A DNA stretch of 16,335 bases from an uncultured Phycisphaerales bacterium. GTDB taxonomy: Bacteria > Planctomycetota > Phycisphaerae > WQYP01. Location of the stretch: assembly GCA_903868035.1 (NCBI GenBank), contig CAIPTQ010000370.1:1-16335 (forward strand). The letters run 5' to 3'. The notes below the pieces were generated by a model that was not told where the DNA came from, searched no databases, and saw nothing but the letters and a program-made list of their open reading frames with translations. Positions 14,068 through 16,335 of this stretch are shown here, piece after piece (the stretch's first letter is position 1; every line of letters begins with the position of its first letter). The position numbers and the translations under genes were made by a program.

Positions 14068-15168
14068 ATGCTCACCACGGTGCAATGCGGCCAATGTGCC
14101 AAACGGTATAAGGTTGAAAGCAGCCTCGCCGGGAAAAAACTCAAGTGCAAGGCCTGCGGCGGGATCATTGTCATTCCGGTCGCCTTGGATTTGGAAGCTC
14201 CCGCCGATGACCTTCTGCCCCCAATGCCGACGGCGCCGGCGCGGGCCTCGGCAGGTCCGCCCCCCCAACCCGGGCATGCCCGCACCTCCCCCCCGCCTGC
14301 CGTGGCCCCCTGCCCCGGCTGCGGCAAGCCGTTGCCCGCGGCCAACCGCGTCTGCCTGAGCTGCGGCTTCAACCGCACGACGGGCAAAAAAACCGCGCGG
14401 ACGCTCATCGGCCAGGCGGCGGCGGGCGAGGAACCGGAAATCCGCCCGAATCCAGGTTACGCGGATCCGTACTTGAAACTCACCGATCAATGGGCCTCGG
14501 TGCTGCTGTTCATCGTGGGATTGGGGGCGGTCAATTGGTATTGGATTCACTTTCTATACCAAATGTTTGTCACCTTGGGGCCATCGAATTGGCCTGACGG
14601 CGGCTGGAAAATCGTCGCCGTTCAAACGCTCGTCTACATGGTGTATGCGGCGGTCATTCTCCTGGGCGTCATGGGCCTGACTGTGTTCCTCATCCAGCAG
14701 GCCGGCGCGGCCTTGAAGTTCAGCCTCCCCGAAAACGCCTACCGGCGGATGATCGCCGTGATGTCCCTGCCGTTGATCGTCTATTACCTCTGCATCAACT
14801 ATTTTACCCAATGGAATCTGGAGGCGGCGCTGCATGGCACCATGACGCTGCGCGGCACCTATCAAGCCAACACCTATAACCCCGACACCATTTTACTGGT
14901 TTCGCTGCTCGAAAGCGTCGGCGTGGCCGTGGTGCTGGTGGTCCCCCTGTTTTTATTTTTCTATCGGCTGCGCCGGGCCAATTTCTTTTTCGCCGCCGCC
15001 GTGGTCTTCGTCATGTTTTCCGGCGGGCTGATCGGCGATTTCTATCTCCAGCGCTTGGGCGATAATACCATTGTGAGTTCCGTCGCCGAATCCGTCTACA
15101 AGGACAATGCCGCCCAACGCCAGCAGCAGATGCAGCAACTTCGCCCCCCCCCACAGCCCAGATACTAA
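14068..15168 (+). CDS. Zinc-ribbon polytopic membrane protein
   Basis: The 366-residue product has a strong GGAGGGAG site (14056-14063). Residues 1-36 form an MJ0042-like zinc ribbon, C7-x2-C10 and C27-x2-C30, with the GKKLKCKACGG segment common in planctomycete proteins. A proline/alanine-rich linker (about 45-80) leads to a second ribbon, C82-x2-C85 and C96-x2-C99. The rest is membrane: hydrophobic segments at about 143-165, 184-208, 228-245, 274-299 and 306-325. The C-terminus is a short Q/P-rich tail. The zinc ribbons should lie in the cytoplasm. No catalytic motif is visible and I cannot assign a function. It may be transcribed from its own promoter, with possible leader control, rather than from the SecA-like operon. 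Confidence 0.85.
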   Translation: MLTTVQCGQCAKRYKVESSLAGKKLKCKACGGIIVIPVALDLEAPADDLLPPMPTAPARASAGPPPQPGHARTSPPPAVAPCPGCGKPLPAANRVCLSCGFNRTTGKKTARTLIGQAAAGEEPEIRPNPGYADPYLKLTDQWASVLLFIVGLGAVNWYWIHFLYQMFVTLGPSNWPDGGWKIVAVQTLVYMVYAAVILLGVMGLTVFLIQQAGAALKFSLPENAYRRMIAVMSLPLIVYYLCINYFTQWNLEAALHGTMTLRGTYQANTYNPDTILLVSLLESVGVAVVLVVPLFLFFYRLRRANFFFAAAVVFVMFSGGLIGDFYLQRLGDNTIVSSVAESVYKDNAAQRQQQMQQLRPPPQPRY

Positions 15169-15260
15169 GGGCGGCCGCGGGGCCTTCGGTGACGAAATTC
15201 TTCGTGCGTTTTCGTATGCATCGCATCTTTGTGGTTACGCCGCGGTGAAACCGTGCCGCC

Positions 15261-16211
15261 TCACTTCTGCGCCCACGTCGATGACGGCAGAAACCGCTCC
15301 AGCACCAGCAAAAACAGCCGCGCGTTGGCCATGTTCCCGTACGGGAACGCAAACTTCCCCTTCGACGAATACCACTTGGCGTCCCGGTGGTGGATCGCAA
15401 ACTGCCCCTGGCTGAGGTTGATCGACTTGATGTCCCCCGCCTCGCAGCGGTCCACGCGCCCCCCGAAATGAAACTCGATGAACCCCGGCCCGACGATCAC
15501 CGCCTTCTTCTTGTCGATGTTGAACCGCAGCGACCCGTGCTCCGCCAGTTCCGCATCCGCCCGGTTCAGTAAAAATGTGCTCCAGGCGATCTCCGTGGCA
15601 TTGGCGAAATGATACGGATCCCCCTGCTTGGGTGTGCCATCCTTCCCCTGATGTTTCCCCGACAGACTCAGCACCGTCTTCCCGGCGGCGTCCGTCCACT
15701 TGAAGCTGTACGCCGTCCCTGTATATATGCCGTTATAGTAATGCCGCGTCTGCCCCGTCCGCAGTTCCGCCGCCTTGGCAAATTCGATGAACTGCACCCG
15801 CGGCTTGTTCTCCAGCTTCCCCTTGAGCAAATACCGTATCGCCCCCTGCTCCCCCACATACGCGCAGCTCGCCCTGAACCGCGTGGAATACCACGCGATC
15901 GCCCACCCGATGAAGGCCACCGCCGCGCCGGCGATAAACAGCGGCATCGCCGAGTCGGCATCCACCGGGTTGAGCCGATCGACGATTCCCAAATACAAAA
16001 GGCCCGCACCGGGAACCATCGCCAACGATGCAATCACCCACCGCGCCACGATCGCCATCTCCCGCTTCCCCGCCTTCAGCGACGACTCCGCCCGGTACAA
16101 CGCTCCGATCTCCCCCGGCGGCGGCGCGAAAAACACCCGCCCCACATGCCGCGGCTTGCCCGATAAATCCAGCACCTCCGCGGGAATATCCACTGCCGGC
16201 AACTCCAACAT
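15261..16211 (-). CDS. Two-TM protein with a probable bacterial PH-like domain (DUF6585-like)
   Basis: The 316-residue product starts at an ATG with AAAGAGGAG at 16218-16226 and 6-base spacing; the ATG six bases upstream (16217) touches that site, and one at 16244 lacks a site. Two adjacent hydrophobic helices (about residues 53-76 and 88-109) are followed by a soluble part beginning CAYVGEQGAIRYLLKGKL and containing RHYYNGIYTGTAYSFKW. This order, with the NG-Y-TGT segment, recalls the DUF6585-type bacterial PH-like proteins, but I am relying on memory of that pattern. A second beta-rich segment (about 225-310) may be a further PH-like unit. Function is unknown. The coding strand is G-rich. 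The 92 bases up to the convergent neighbour hold no clear terminator. Confidence 0.7.
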   Translation of the reverse strand: MLELPAVDIPAEVLDLSGKPRHVGRVFFAPPPGEIGALYRAESSLKAGKREMAIVARWVIASLAMVPGAGLLYLGIVDRLNPVDADSAMPLFIAGAAVAFIGWAIAWYSTRFRASCAYVGEQGAIRYLLKGKLENKPRVQFIEFAKAAELRTGQTRHYYNGIYTGTAYSFKWTDAAGKTVLSLSGKHQGKDGTPKQGDPYHFANATEIAWSTFLLNRADAELAEHGSLRFNIDKKKAVIVGPGFIEFHFGGRVDRCEAGDIKSINLSQGQFAIHHRDAKWYSSKGKFAFPYGNMANARLFLLVLERFLPSSTWAQK

Positions 16212-16244
16212 CGTCATCTCCTCTTTGATCACGCCACATCCCAT

Positions 16245-16273
16245 AGTACACCCCCCCGCCCGCCCCGCGTCAA
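16245..16273 (-). promoter_or_regulatory. Candidate promoter of the two-TM protein gene
   Basis: On the - strand TTGACG (16268-16273) is followed after 17 bases by TGTACT (16245-16250), or after 19 bases by TACTAT (16243-16248). The -35 box is identical to that of the WD40 lipoprotein gene. The spacer is a long G-run on the - strand. Confidence 0.35.
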
Positions 16274-16305
16274 TCTTCCGCCATCTCAAACTCCACACCC
16301 CCCAC

Positions 16306-16335
16306 AATCAAAAAACGAAAATCAAAAATCGAAAA
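16306..16335. repeat. A-rich heptamer repeat at the window end
   Basis: Four in-phase 7-base units are visible, AATCAAA, AAACGAA, AATCAAA and AATCGAA, and the array runs off the end of the window. On the - strand it reads as TTTGATT/TTCGATT units lying upstream of the two-TM protein gene. The total number of copies cannot be seen. Confidence 0.75.

Noticed and set aside
15169..15260. A structured RNA or terminator between the last two convergent genes
   Set aside because: Only short GGCC/GCGG pairings are visible. The T-richer part resembles scattered intergenic sequence but has no clear repeat or hairpin.

Overview
The window is GC-rich bacterial DNA, most likely from a member of the Planctomycetota or a close PVC relative. 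This is inferred from three things: a membrane protein with an MJ0042-like N-terminal CxxC/CxxC zinc ribbon, a PqqD-M50-HlyD fusion beside a short SecA-like ATPase, and intergenic arrays of heptanucleotide repeats. No rRNA, tRNA, CRISPR array, transposase or phage gene was seen.

Layout from left to right. A G-tract-rich leader (1-105) precedes a YfcE/MJ0936-type metallophosphoesterase (265-756, +), which converges on a WD40-like lipoprotein gene (763-1878, -). That gene shares a divergent promoter region with nuoD. Next comes a Complex I block on the + strand, nuoD, nuoE and nuoF. It is interrupted after nuoE by a PIN-domain toxin gene with two small antitoxin-like ORFs, and followed after nuoF by a predicted PD-(D/E)XK endonuclease, a second PIN toxin and a third antitoxin-like ORF (7535-7732). 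hisS (7781-9136, -) converges on this block. It is divergent from a 761-aa PqqD-like/M50 protease/HlyD-like fusion (9345-11630), which precedes a 689-aa SecA-like ATPase (11733-13802). The right end has a zinc-ribbon polytopic membrane protein (14068-15168, +) behind a leader with an attenuator-like hairpin, and a convergent two-TM protein with a probable bacterial PH-like domain (15261-16211, -).

How the genes fit together. NuoD, NuoE and NuoF are the quinone-module and NADH-dehydrogenase-module subunits of respiratory Complex I. The two PIN modules resemble each other in toxin, partner family and toxin-first gene order, so they look like related cassettes lodged among housekeeping genes. 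The M50-HlyD fusion and the truncated SecA share orientation and a strongly C-ending codon style, and they probably form a two-gene export or maturation unit. This pair is the best candidate in the window for an undescribed system. The gaps between genes are all shorter than 300 bases. They hold candidate promoters (three with the same TACACT -10 box), heptamer repeat arrays and hairpins.

All functional calls come from motif recognition by eye. No database search was run.
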